From NCBI GenBank assembly GCA_021790385.1, contig JAJYDW010000016.1:1-59641 (forward strand): a DNA stretch of 59,641 nucleotides, given 5' to 3'. The notes under the pieces were generated by a model. The model was not told the origin of the DNA and made no database searches. It saw only the letters and a program-made list of their open reading frames with translations. Shown one piece after another: positions 45,732 to 54,017 of this stretch; within the stretch, counting starts at the first letter, position 1; every line of letters begins with the position of its first letter. The position numbers and the translations under genes are program-made. Source of the stretch: Planctomycetota bacterium. Its GTDB lineage: Bacteria; Planctomycetota; Phycisphaerae; WQYP01.

Positions 45732-47339
45732 TTACTCCCGCACCGCTCGTACCTGCTCTTTTACCATCTGGTCCACGGGCTTGGCATCCAGGCCTTCGAC
45801 CTTCTTTTTGACCAGTGGTGTGATATTGGAAAAGCTTTTAATCAGTTCCACGAGTTTGCCTTCAATGGCCGGCGTCAATTCTCGCGTCTGCATCAGTTCC
45901 TTGCGAACCTCCGCCCCCGAAGAAGTCCAATACTCAAGAAAATCATGTTCCCAGCGGCCTACCTCACGTACCGCAACGGCATCCAGATATCCCTGGGTCG
46001 CAGCGTAAATCACGGCAATTTGATCAACTACATCCATCGGTTGATACTGCGGCTGTTTGAGAATTTCCACCATGCGCATGCCGCGATCCAACTGTTTCTG
46101 TGTAGCCTGATCCAAATCCGTGCCGATCTGGGTGAACGCCTCCAGCGCCCGGTACGCCGCCAAATCCAGCCGCAACGAAGCCGCCACCTTCTTATGTTTC
46201 ATCGCCTTGATCTGAGCCGCCCCGCCAACGCGGCTTACGGAAATACCTACATTGACGGCTGGCCGCACACCCGCGTAGAAAAGATCCGGTTCCAGATATA
46301 TCTGTCCGTCGGTAATACTGATTACGTTGGTTGGAATATAGGCGGATACTTCGCCTTCCTGCGTTTCAATCACCGGTAAAGCGGTCAGCGAGCCTCCGCC
46401 ATTCTGTTTGGAGAGTTTACAGGCACGCTCCAACAGGCGGCTGTGGAGATAAAATACGTCACCAGGGTAAGCCTCGCGACCCGGCGGCCGACGCAGCAAC
46501 AGTGACAACTGCCGATATGCCTGGGCCTGTTTGGAAAGATCATCGTAAACGCAAAGCGTGGCTTTGCCCTGCCACATGAAATGTTCCGCCATCGCGCAGC
46601 CGGCATACGGAGCGATGTATTGCAGCGGAGCCGCATCGGAAGCTCCGGCAATCACTACAATCGTGTAAGCCATCGCACCGACCCGTCGTAATACGTCTAC
46701 GACGCCCGCCACGGTGGATTCTTTCTGTCCGATGGCCACATAAACGCATATCACTTCGTCCGGGGTGCCAAAAAACTTTTTCTGATTGATAATGGTGTCA
46801 ATCGCCACCGCCGTCTTTCCGGTTTTGCGGTCTCCGATGATAAGCTCGCGCTGGCCACGCCCGATCGGAATCATTGAGTCTATGGCCTTGACCCCGGTTT
46901 GCAGCGGTTCTTTCACCGGCTGCCGATCGGCGATACCTGGAGCGATGATGTCCACCTTGCGGCGCTGAGCAGTTACAATGGGGCTGCCCCCGTCCATGGG
47001 CTGGCCGATGGAATTGACTACACGTCCCAGCAATTCAGGGCCTACGGGAACGGACAGCAGTTCACCGGTGGAGCGGACCACATCTCCTTCCTTGATATCC
47101 GAGGAATCGCCGAAGATAACCGCGCCCACGGTCTCTTCTTCCAGGTTAAACACCTGGCCATACAGGTTGTTGCGAAACTGCAACATCTCACCGGCCATCA
47201 CGTTGGACAGGCCGTAAATACGCGCTATACCGTCGCCAACTTCAATCACCTTGCCGACCTGGCTGACATCGAGCCGGTCCTCAAACGTGGCGATTTCTTT
47301 TTGCAGGACCGACGAAATTTCATCAACTCTGAATTTCAT
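45732..47339 (-). CDS. atpA: ATP synthase F1 subunit alpha
   Basis: 535 aa with AAGGTG upstream. Walker A DRKTGKTA, the conserved [14 protein letters not shown], and the [13 protein letters not shown] alpha signature. Non-catalytic nucleotide sites; carries the alpha-type 'R-finger' region. Adjacent to atpG and atpH. Confidence 0.98.
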   Translation of the reverse strand: MKFRVDEISSVLQKEIATFEDRLDVSQVGKVIEVGDGIARIYGLSNVMAGEMLQFRNNLYGQVFNLEEETVGAVIFGDSSDIKEGDVVRSTGELLSVPVGPELLGRVVNSIGQPMDGGSPIVTAQRRKVDIIAPGIADRQPVKEPLQTGVKAIDSMIPIGRGQRELIIGDRKTGKTAVAIDTIINQKKFFGTPDEVICVYVAIGQKESTVAGVVDVLRRVGAMAYTIVVIAGASDAAPLQYIAPYAGCAMAEHFMWQGKATLCVYDDLSKQAQAYRQLSLLLRRPPGREAYPGDVFYLHSRLLERACKLSKQNGGGSLTALPVIETQEGEVSAYIPTNVISITDGQIYLEPDLFYAGVRPAVNVGISVSRVGGAAQIKAMKHKKVAASLRLDLAAYRALEAFTQIGTDLDQATQKQLDRGMRMVEILKQPQYQPMDVVDQIAVIYAATQGYLDAVAVREVGRWEHDFLEYWTSSGAEVRKELMQTRELTPAIEGKLVELIKSFSNITPLVKKKVEGLDAKPVDQMVKEQVRAVRE

Positions 47340-47427
47340 TTTTCACCTTGAACTTAGTAACCTTCATGTTGGCTTATTTATCGTTTCACTCAATTAAACC
47401 ATCTCACTGCTGCTTCATCCGGCGGTA

Positions 47428-48021
47428 TCAGGTTTCAATGGCTTTCTGCGGACTCAATTGGGAGAACAACTGAGCGTGTAGCCATGATTTCATGGCCGCA
47501 AGTCTGTAGTTGGTACTATTGTCTACAAACAAGTCTCCCAGACGAAATTGAGCTCCGCTCAGTAATTTCGGATTCACCGATACTTTCAGCATTACTTCAC
47601 GTCCCACCGCTTTGGCCACGGCCGTTCGAATCTGTTCCTGTCGGGTTGAGTCAATCGGAACAGCCGAAACAACCTCCAGTGCGACGCGATTCGACCTTTC
47701 ATCGTGAATCGCTGCAAACGCTGCAATAAACTCCGGCAGCAGATCCAACCGGTCGCGCCGGGCCATGGCGTGAAACACCGCCAGCGTCATCCCCTCCAAC
47801 TTGCCGGCTAATGCATCGTCGAGGAGCTTGCGCTTTTCCCGGGATCCAATGGTCGCTATCTTGAGAAAAGCCTTCAACCGCGGCGTGGCCGCCAACAGTT
47901 GGCCCAGAGCGGTCATATCCGCGACAATGTCGGCGAGTTTTCCCGCAGCCAGTGCCGCATCGTAAAGTGCAGTGGCATAGACGCGCCCCACCATCAACAG
48001 TTCGGATTCTCTGGGTTCCAT
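47428..48021 (-). CDS. atpH: ATP synthase F1 subunit delta
   Basis: 197 aa, delta/OSCP family: MVGRVYATALYDAALAAGKLADIV near the N-terminus, VEVVSAVPIDSTRQEQIR and NPKLLSGAQFRLGDLFVDNSTNYRL at the C-terminus. Joins the peripheral stalk (b subunit) to the F1 head. About 30 bases from atpF. Confidence 0.94.
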   Translation of the reverse strand: MEPRESELLMVGRVYATALYDAALAAGKLADIVADMTALGQLLAATPRLKAFLKIATIGSREKRKLLDDALAGKLEGMTLAVFHAMARRDRLDLLPEFIAAFAAIHDERSNRVALEVVSAVPIDSTRQEQIRTAVAKAVGREVMLKVSVNPKLLSGAQFRLGDLFVDNSTNYRLAAMKSWLHAQLFSQLSPQKAIET

Positions 48022-48052
48022 AAAACTCCACCAACAGCCGCGTGGCCGCCGT

Positions 48053-48703
48053 TTAATTCACACTGGCCGTTAACTGCGCCAAAGATTCGTCCAGAAACTT
48101 CCGCTGATCCGCGGCATTAATTTCCCGCTCTAGGATGCGCGACGCGATCTGGACACTTAAATCGGCAGCTTGACGGGCTATTTCACCCAAAGCCTGCTGC
48201 TTGGCCGATTCAATATCACGCAAGGCTTGCTCTTTCAAGGCCCGGGCGTCCGCCTCTGCCCGCTGGTGAATGGCATCGGCAGCCTTGGATGCATCCACTT
48301 TTGCCTGTTGAAGCTGCTGTGACGCCTGCCGCTGTACCTCGGCAATTTTTTCTTCCAGTTGTTTGCGCGTTTGTTCCACCTGGGCCTGGGCGGCGGCGGC
48401 GGCCTGCACGCTTTCGCGAATGGCATTTTCCCGACGGCTCAGGCCTGCAATGAGGGGCCGCCAGGCAAATCGGCTCAACACCACCAATAAAACCACAAAT
48501 ATAACCAAGGTAATCAATGCCATGCCCGCATTGATCGACATCAGCCTGGCTCCGGCATTGGCAGCCCCACCGCCGGATTGAGCCACGGCTGCCTGCACCG
48601 GGTTTCCCATTGCCACCAGCGCCAGCATGGCCGTTGCCCCCGCGCCGGTGAGCAACCGGCTTAACAGCGGCATGGATATTATCTGCCTGAATATCATATT
48701 CAT
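48053..48703 (-). CDS. atpF: ATP synthase F0 subunit b with signal-peptide-like extension
   Basis: 216 aa from ATG 48703, which has a GAGG site; an in-frame ATG at 48718 would add five residues. A ~40-residue N-terminal part looks like a cleavable signal peptide (LLSRLLTGAGATAMLALVAMGNPVQAAVA). Then a single membrane helix (ALITLVIFVVLLVVLSRFAW), then the long charged coiled coil of the stator stalk. Most b subunits start directly with the helix. The signal-like extension is unusual (see findings). Confidence 0.92.
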   Translation of the reverse strand: MNMIFRQIISMPLLSRLLTGAGATAMLALVAMGNPVQAAVAQSGGGAANAGARLMSINAGMALITLVIFVVLLVVLSRFAWRPLIAGLSRRENAIRESVQAAAAAQAQVEQTRKQLEEKIAEVQRQASQQLQQAKVDASKAADAIHQRAEADARALKEQALRDIESAKQQALGEIARQAADLSVQIASRILEREINAADQRKFLDESLAQLTASVN

Positions 48704-48793
48704 AGCCAAAGTCCTCATTTGATGGCTTTACACTGCAAATCACTGTGAAATCGGCGTCAATCGCCTCGATCCGCGAGCTTGATCCCCGGGAGC

Positions 48794-49129
48794 CTACAAC
48801 CCGCCATTGCGGATCAGCACGATCATCACCAGCACCAGCAGCAAGAAGGTAAAACCTTCAATAATAGCCGCCGCCAGAAAGAATTGGGTGCGGATGACGT
48901 TAATCAGTTCCGGCTGACGAGCCGTCGCTTCGCACATGCTGCCGCCGATGGCACCCACGCCAGCACCCGCTCCACCTACGCCAGCTCCACCGCCAATTAA
49001 GGCCCCCGCCACCTGAATGGCTTCGGTCAGTTCATGCATGGAATTGGCTCCATGAACCAGGCCATGTGCCATCGCGTGGCCGGTGGCCGCCGCCGCCTGG
49101 GTTGCCTGCATCGTTGTTGTTGGATCCAT
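48794..49129 (-). CDS. atpE: ATP synthase F0 subunit c (long form)
   Basis: 111 aa; normal c is 70-90. First helix with the Gly-rich GGGAGVGGAGAGVG motif (residues ~46-60), polar loop SMCEATARQPE, second helix with the ion-binding Glu91 (LAAAIIEGFTFLLLV). No Ser/Thr after the Glu, so a proton rather than sodium is the likely ion. Start ATG 49129 has AGGAG upstream. An internal ATG at 49039 also has a GGAG site and would give a standard 81-aa c. The extra 30 residues are Ala/His/Met-rich. Confidence 0.93.
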   Translation of the reverse strand: MDPTTTMQATQAAAATGHAMAHGLVHGANSMHELTEAIQVAGALIGGGAGVGGAGAGVGAIGGSMCEATARQPELINVIRTQFFLAAAIIEGFTFLLLVLVMIVLIRNGGL

Positions 49130-49208
49130 CGTATGTACTCCTGATTATTGAAGACCTTCCTGAATTCACCCGCCGCCACAACACCGTGGCTGGCGATAGA
49201 TTGGATGT

Positions 49209-50192
49209 TTAATGCTCCAGGGAAACCGCTTCCGCAATGTAAGCCGCACTCAGCAGCGTAAAGATGTAGGCCTGTAGAAAGGCTTCCAGCAGATGCAGCG
49301 CCTCAAACGCCGTCCCTGAAAAAATCACCGGAATAGCCGCCGTTGTCCGGGCCAGCGCGCCGCCCAGCGCAAATGTGATGCTTACCAGCACCGCTACCAC
49401 CAGCGGCCCGGACATCATCACTGCAAATAGACGCATGCACAAGGCCAGCGGCTTCACGAACATACCCAATAATTCCAGCACAAAAATCAGCGGCCAAATC
49501 ACCCACGGCACGCCGGGGGGAACCAAGTGTTTAAGGTAGTTGCCCACTCCCACCACTGCCGCTACCGGCCACATGCGACGGGGGCCTTCCGCCATGGCTG
49601 CTGCATGAGCATGATGTCCATGGCCGTGTTCCTGAGCATGAGGCTGATGTCGATTGCGGGCGTGGCGGATAAAAGCGGACAACCCCGACACATGCACCGT
49701 TACAAACGTGCATACTGCCAAGGTAGCCGTAACCGTCAAATTGCCCGTTGCATCGCCCCAGAATGCCGGAATGTGCGTACCAAAAGCCGCGTTGAACAAA
49801 GTTACCAGTTCATCCACCGGCAACATGCCGAAGAGATCGGCAAACAAGATAAAGAAAAAAGCCGTCCATAGGTAAGGTGTAAATACAGAAGCCCATTTCC
49901 CCAGCATCGGCTCAAAAGTATCACGCTGCAGAAATACCAGAACGGCCTCAAAAAAGTTACGAAATCCGGTCGGCACCGGGTGCTTTTTCAGGCGATGCGC
50001 CATAGTCGGGAAAATGACCAGCATCAGACCGGCCGACAACAACAACATCAAAATATCGCTGCTGAAATAGACTGGTTTTCCCAGGATGGAAAACATCGGA
50101 TGGGACCACAAGCGGTGCGCAACAGTTCCGCTAAGTACGTTCACGCCGGCCAGCGGTAAACTACTGGCAGTCACTGGCACAACAACATTCAT
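49209..50192 (-). CDS. atpB: ATP synthase F0 subunit a with a His-rich loop
   Basis: 327 aa from ATG 50192. Membrane helices with the conserved Arg region KPLALCMRLFAVMMSG (usually KP.SLA.RLFGNM.AG) and a final helix LEAFLQAYIFTLLSAAYIAEAV carrying the Gln pair that assists proton transfer. A loop in the middle, RHARNRHQPHAQEHGHGHH, contains eight His and is unusual. Forms the half-channels for proton translocation. Confidence 0.94.
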   Translation of the reverse strand: MNVVVPVTASSLPLAGVNVLSGTVAHRLWSHPMFSILGKPVYFSSDILMLLLSAGLMLVIFPTMAHRLKKHPVPTGFRNFFEAVLVFLQRDTFEPMLGKWASVFTPYLWTAFFFILFADLFGMLPVDELVTLFNAAFGTHIPAFWGDATGNLTVTATLAVCTFVTVHVSGLSAFIRHARNRHQPHAQEHGHGHHAHAAAMAEGPRRMWPVAAVVGVGNYLKHLVPPGVPWVIWPLIFVLELLGMFVKPLALCMRLFAVMMSGPLVVAVLVSITFALGGALARTTAAIPVIFSGTAFEALHLLEAFLQAYIFTLLSAAYIAEAVSLEH

Positions 50193-50342
50193 AAGCACTT
50201 CTGAAATCCGGTTCCAACCTGCCGCCCGTTCATCAATCCCGTTGCCACCCGCCAGAGCAGCGCCGGGGCGATACTTTTACCTGATGCGCCGCGGCTCGTC
50301 AAATGGACCTGTTATCGACGGCCTTCACGGCCGCATCACAAT

Positions 50343-50771
50343 CTACACCTTGGAATGTTTGATGACCCACGAGGACACCACCGATTCGGCAATGAGCAAC
50401 ACAAAATAAAAGGCCACAAGCCACAGCAACACCACTGTTTTCTGCAAATGCACCGGTGAAACAGTAATAATCACCACCGCCCCAACGGCCACACCCACCA
50501 ACCGCGTCATGTTCGCCAGCACCGCACAACGCAACAGTAATATGGCGCTACGCCCGATCAATATCACCATCGGTGCAACGGCCAGCAAACCCACCACCAC
50601 GCTCACCAACGCGGCATCCAGCATCTCTTGTAGATGCAGCGGCCGATGCAACAGCAATAACGCACATGACGTCAACAGCATCACAGTTCCAACGGCCGCC
50701 ACCGGCGTAGCCGCCAAACCAAGCCGCAGCCACATTGAACTGATCGCCTTTGCTTTTTGTGAATTATTCAT
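50343..50771 (-). CDS. atpI: AtpI-like membrane protein of the ATP synthase operon
   Basis: About 142 aa from ATG 50771, which has AGGA five bases upstream; an ATG at 50777 is also in frame. Four hydrophobic helices, no sequence signature strong enough for certainty. The place between atpZ and atpB, in the same orientation, matches the AtpI (assembly/Mg uptake) position. It overlaps the stop of atpZ by eight bases. Confidence 0.75.
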   Translation of the reverse strand: MNNSQKAKAISSMWLRLGLAATPVAAVGTVMLLTSCALLLLHRPLHLQEMLDAALVSVVVGLLAVAPMVILIGRSAILLLRCAVLANMTRLVGVAVGAVVIITVSPVHLQKTVVLLWLVAFYFVLLIAESVVSSWVIKHSKV

Positions 50772-51120
50772 CACCATCCTGATCGGGTTTTGAAATCTTT
50801 GTTTCCTTGTGATCCGTCTTCAAGAGTATTTTTATCTGCAAGTACAGGTCACCAATCGCCGCGACACTTACGGCTATCACTGTGGCTATTCCGTGCCATT
50901 GAAATTTTTTATCCAGCCACTGGCCAATCAACCCGAATACTAAAATAACGGCGAGAAACTCAAACCCCATCCCCGCAAAACGCTGCAAACCGCCTTTGCC
51001 GGCTCCACTGCCGTTAGATGAGCCTGAATGCATGCGATCTTCGGCATGTTTTTCCAGCCGATCCATCGCGGATTGCGCGCCGCCGGAGGGTATTTCCTTT
51101 TTAGACCCATCTTCTTCCAT
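50764..51120 (-). CDS. atpZ: AtpZ/AtpI-like small membrane protein
   Basis: 118 aa from ATG 51120, which follows AAGGTG; a GTG at 51129 is possible. A polar, Gly/Ser-rich N-terminal part, then two hydrophobic helices (FEFLAVILVFGLIGQWLDKKF and TVIAVSVAAIGDLYLQIKILL), the usual layout of the first gene of atp operons. Helps assemble or supply Mg to the complex in related bacteria (family knowledge). First gene after a consensus promoter. Confidence 0.82.
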   Translation of the reverse strand: MEEDGSKKEIPSGGAQSAMDRLEKHAEDRMHSGSSNGSGAGKGGLQRFAGMGFEFLAVILVFGLIGQWLDKKFQWHGIATVIAVSVAAIGDLYLQIKILLKTDHKETKISKPDQDGDE

Positions 51121-51145
51121 GGCCGTCACCTTCGACCGCAGACGA

Positions 51146-51169
51146 ACATTGTAATATTTTTCACAATGT
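51146..51169 (-). promoter_or_regulatory. 24-bp inverted repeat (7-10-7) inside the atp promoter
   Basis: ACATTGT (51146-51152), a ten-base AT-rich centre, and ACAATGT (51163-51169) are perfect reverse complements. The repeat covers the -10 and nearly all of the spacer, so a bound protein would block transcription. Candidate operator. Confidence 0.5.
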
Positions 51170-51176
51170 CTGTCAA
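51148..51176 (-). promoter_or_regulatory. Near-consensus sigma-70-type promoter of the atp operon
   Basis: Reading the minus strand: -35 TTGACA (51176-51171), a spacer of exactly 17 bases, -10 TACAAT (51153-51148). The -35 is perfect and the -10 has one change. Transcription would start near 51141, ~20 bases before the atpZ start. It also separates atp from the S1 gene, whose stop is 64 bases upstream. Confidence 0.8.
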
Positions 51177-51239
51177 CAGATTTCTTACCAAATTACTTGA
51201 TTCCTGCGCCGCGGCATTCCAAGTCCGCAGCCCAACGTT

Positions 51240-52628
51240 CTACAGGCCGCCTTTCAGCGGTGCTTTCCGTGTCACCTTGGCGGGCTTTTTCCCCGCCGCT
51301 CCAGTCTGATCACCCTCCGCCGCCGGCGTGTCCGGTGATCCTGATGGTGTTGTCGCAGCTTGCCGGTCTCCCTCTGCCACCGATTCTGCCGAACTCTTTT
51401 CGCGCTGCACCTGGGCCATGGATAAACTGATCCGCTTTTTTTCCAGGTCGATCGCGAGTACCTTGGCCTCGATCTGCTGCCCCACCTGGATTTCTTCACT
51501 CACCCGTGAAATGTGCCGCTGGGAAATTTCTGAAATATGCACCAGCCCATCTACACCCGTGGCCAATTCCACAAACGCGCCAAAATCCAAAATCCGGTTG
51601 ACCACACCCGATACCTTTGTTCCTACGGGAAAATCTGCGGCCACAGTTGACCATGGATCCTTCATCAACTGCTTAAGTCCCAGCGACACTCGCTGCTTTT
51701 CTGTATCAATTCCCAACACCATCACTTGTACCACATCGCCCACCTTCACCACCTTGTTGGGATCCGAAACGCGACTATGGCTCATGGCCGATACGTGTAA
51801 TAACCCGTCCACTCCGCCCAAATCCACAAACGCCCCGTATGGCTGAACGCTTAGTACCCGCCCTTCCCGAATTTGTCCCGTAGCCAGTTCGCCCCAGATT
51901 TTTTCCCGCAGCTTGGCCTGCTCTTCTTCCAGCAATTCCCGGCGGCTCACCACCAGCTTGTTGGAGCTTAGATCAATTTCGATGACCCGGCAGCGCATTT
52001 TCTCACCGATAAAAACCGACAGGTCCGGGCAGAACCGGATGTCGACCTGGCCGGCGGGCATAAAAGCCTGTGTATTTTTCAGACGCATTTCCAGGCCGCC
52101 TTTGTTGGCGGCCTCCACCATCGCGTCTACCGTGTCGCCTACGCGCAGTTGCTCCAACCCTCCATGGTTGATCGCCCCCTTGCGGGCCAGAAGAATCAGC
52201 CCTTCGCGGGCATCATAGCCGGTATAAATAAATTCATACTCCCGCCCTACTTCCACCGGTTCCACCGCCGGCTCACCAGGCTGAGATTCAAATTGATCCA
52301 GCCCCGCTATACCCTGCGACTTGCCCCCTAGGTCCACAAACACATTCCGATCGCGAATGCTCACCACACGTCCTTTGCGACTCCGGGCCGTACCGGTTGG
52401 TGCCGCCTCTACCGCTCGTACCGTGGTCGGACGGCCCCCACGCAGCGGTCGGCTGGTATCCAAACCCGGTGCGCTGACACCTTCCGGGCGCGACAGCGCC
52501 TCGGCCATAAGATCTTCAATCGTCAAGCCCTGCATCGCTTCAATCACGGCTCGGTCTAACTCTTCCGGGACCGGTTTTACTTCCGGTGGCGGATTACGAT
52601 TTTCATTGAATTGTGAGCCAAACGCCAT
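51240..52628 (-). CDS. rpsA: S1-domain RNA-binding protein (ribosomal protein S1-like)
   Basis: 462 aa from ATG 52628 (AAGGAA nine bases upstream); longer frames start 9 and 63 bases upstream. After an N-terminal ~70-residue polar region there are four S1 repeats: GRVVSIRDRNVFVDLGGKSQGIAGL, the degenerate one around VGDTVDAMVEAANKGGLEM, GRVLSVQPYGAFVDLGGVDGLLHVS and VNRILDFGAFVELATGVDGLVHIS. C-terminal Lys/Ala/Pro-rich tail. Long S1 (E. coli) has six; four-repeat forms occur in many bacteria. S1 binds mRNA at the ribosome. Whether this is the main S1 or a paralogue cannot be told. Confidence 0.9.
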   Translation of the reverse strand: MAFGSQFNENRNPPPEVKPVPEELDRAVIEAMQGLTIEDLMAEALSRPEGVSAPGLDTSRPLRGGRPTTVRAVEAAPTGTARSRKGRVVSIRDRNVFVDLGGKSQGIAGLDQFESQPGEPAVEPVEVGREYEFIYTGYDAREGLILLARKGAINHGGLEQLRVGDTVDAMVEAANKGGLEMRLKNTQAFMPAGQVDIRFCPDLSVFIGEKMRCRVIEIDLSSNKLVVSRRELLEEEQAKLREKIWGELATGQIREGRVLSVQPYGAFVDLGGVDGLLHVSAMSHSRVSDPNKVVKVGDVVQVMVLGIDTEKQRVSLGLKQLMKDPWSTVAADFPVGTKVSGVVNRILDFGAFVELATGVDGLVHISEISQRHISRVSEEIQVGQQIEAKVLAIDLEKKRISLSMAQVQREKSSAESVAEGDRQAATTPSGSPDTPAAEGDQTGAAGKKPAKVTRKAPLKGGL

Positions 52629-53014
52629 CAAACTCATTTCCTTGTGGTAACCTCTATTCCCATTTCGGGAGAAATCAATACCTGTAGCCATTCTACACTG
52701 CGCTGGCCGTTAACGAAAGAACCCCCGTGGCCAACCCTTGACCTCATCCCATTAGTCAGGGATGGTTATTTACTCTTTTTCCTTTTAATCGTCCTGAACC
52801 ACGCCGTCATATAATACCGGTCATAAGCGCACCTAAACCCTTACATTTTCGGGGGTGGCAGTTATTTTTGTCTGAAATTGCGAAATAACGAATGAGCGGG
52901 CATTGCCTTGCCGATGTCTAATGCGGGCGAAAGAGACCAGGCCATCCCCAAGATGAAGGGGATCAGTCTGAGAAATGGCGGCAGCCGGTCCGCCGAGTTC
53001 ACCAGGGGTGTGCC
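52629..53014. other. Divergent intergenic region with two stem-loops upstream of the diguanylate cyclase
   Basis: A 7-base inverted repeat GTTATTT (52861-52867) / AAATAAC (52883-52889) and a hairpin ATCCCC (52944-52949) / GGGGAT (52958-52963) lie in the likely 5' leader of the diguanylate cyclase. No known c-di-GMP riboswitch (GEMM) core was recognised. No ORF of note. Confidence 0.5.
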
Positions 53015-53932
53015 GTGAAGTCTAAGGTTTTATTGGTTGATGATCTCAAAATCATTCACCAGCTTTTGCGCATTCGTCTCGCGGATGAGCCAATGGAATG
53101 GCATTCCGCCTTTGACGGACACGAAGCTTTGGAAAAGGCCGAGAGACTAGGCGTTGACCTTATTCTTCTGGATGTCAATCTGCCCGATATGGACGGCTTT
53201 GAAGTGTGCCGGCGGCTGAAATCCAACCCCGCCACGGGATCGGTGCCGATCATCTTTTTATCCGGTGAATCGGCGGGAGATGAAAAGGTTAAGGGCTTTT
53301 CCCTGGGGGCTGTTGATTATGTCGTCAAACCGTTTGATGCCGCGGAACTGCTCGCCCGCGTCCGCGTGGCCCTGCGTACGCGCGAACTGATGGAAATGCT
53401 GGCCAAAAGGGCGCTGATCGATGGTCTGACCGGCCTGCATAATCGAGCCTATCTTGATGAACGCATCGCCGCCGAAACGGCTCACGCTCTGCGTTTTAGT
53501 TCCCGGTTCAGTTGTATTATGTCTGATCTGGATAAGTTCAAACAGCTTAATGACACCCATGGACATTCTTTTGGCGATCAGGTGCTGCGCGGCGTGGCCC
53601 GTATATTTTCTGAATCCTGCCGGACTGAAGATGTAGTGGCCCGTTACGGCGGAGAAGAATTTGCCATCCTCACCCCCAACGTTGCCGCCGATGGAGCAAT
53701 GGTTCTCGCTGAACGCCTGCGCCAACGCATGGCCGCGGAAATTTTCCGAATTGAGGATCAGCCCATCCGCGTCAGTTGCAGTTTTGGAGTAGCCGAGCTT
53801 GATCCCAGCAATCCGCAAATGCTCCTGGAATGCGCCGATCAGGCACTTTACCGAGCCAAAAGACAGGGTGGAAATTGCGTCATTCCGTTTGACAACATGA
53901 CGCAAAGCATCACCGGATCAGCACTGGTCTAA
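53015..53932 (+). CDS. PleD-like response regulator diguanylate cyclase
   Basis: 305 aa with GTG start. Receiver domain (residues ~5-120), phosphoacceptor Asp53 in LILLDVNLPDMDG and conserved Lys in VDYVVKPFDA. Linker helix, then GGDEF domain with GGEEF at 212-216 and an I-site RTED at 203-206 (five residues before the GGEEF), so product inhibition by c-di-GMP is expected. Makes cyclic di-GMP in response to an unknown kinase. A hairpin-rich leader of ~150 bases precedes it. Confidence 0.95.
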   Translation: MKSKVLLVDDLKIIHQLLRIRLADEPMEWHSAFDGHEALEKAERLGVDLILLDVNLPDMDGFEVCRRLKSNPATGSVPIIFLSGESAGDEKVKGFSLGAVDYVVKPFDAAELLARVRVALRTRELMEMLAKRALIDGLTGLHNRAYLDERIAAETAHALRFSSRFSCIMSDLDKFKQLNDTHGHSFGDQVLRGVARIFSESCRTEDVVARYGGEEFAILTPNVAADGAMVLAERLRQRMAAEIFRIEDQPIRVSCSFGVAELDPSNPQMLLECADQALYRAKRQGGNCVIPFDNMTQSITGSALV

Positions 53933-54017
53933 GCCAAGTCGCATATTCCGCGTGATACTACTTATAAATTATCTGTTGATCACGAATCGTCTGGCAGGTG
54001 TATCGAGGCGGCTCCAA

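Noticed and set aside
52840..53014. Cyclic di-GMP (GEMM) riboswitch upstream of the diguanylate cyclase
   Set aside because: Only simple hairpins; the conserved GEMM core sequence is absent.
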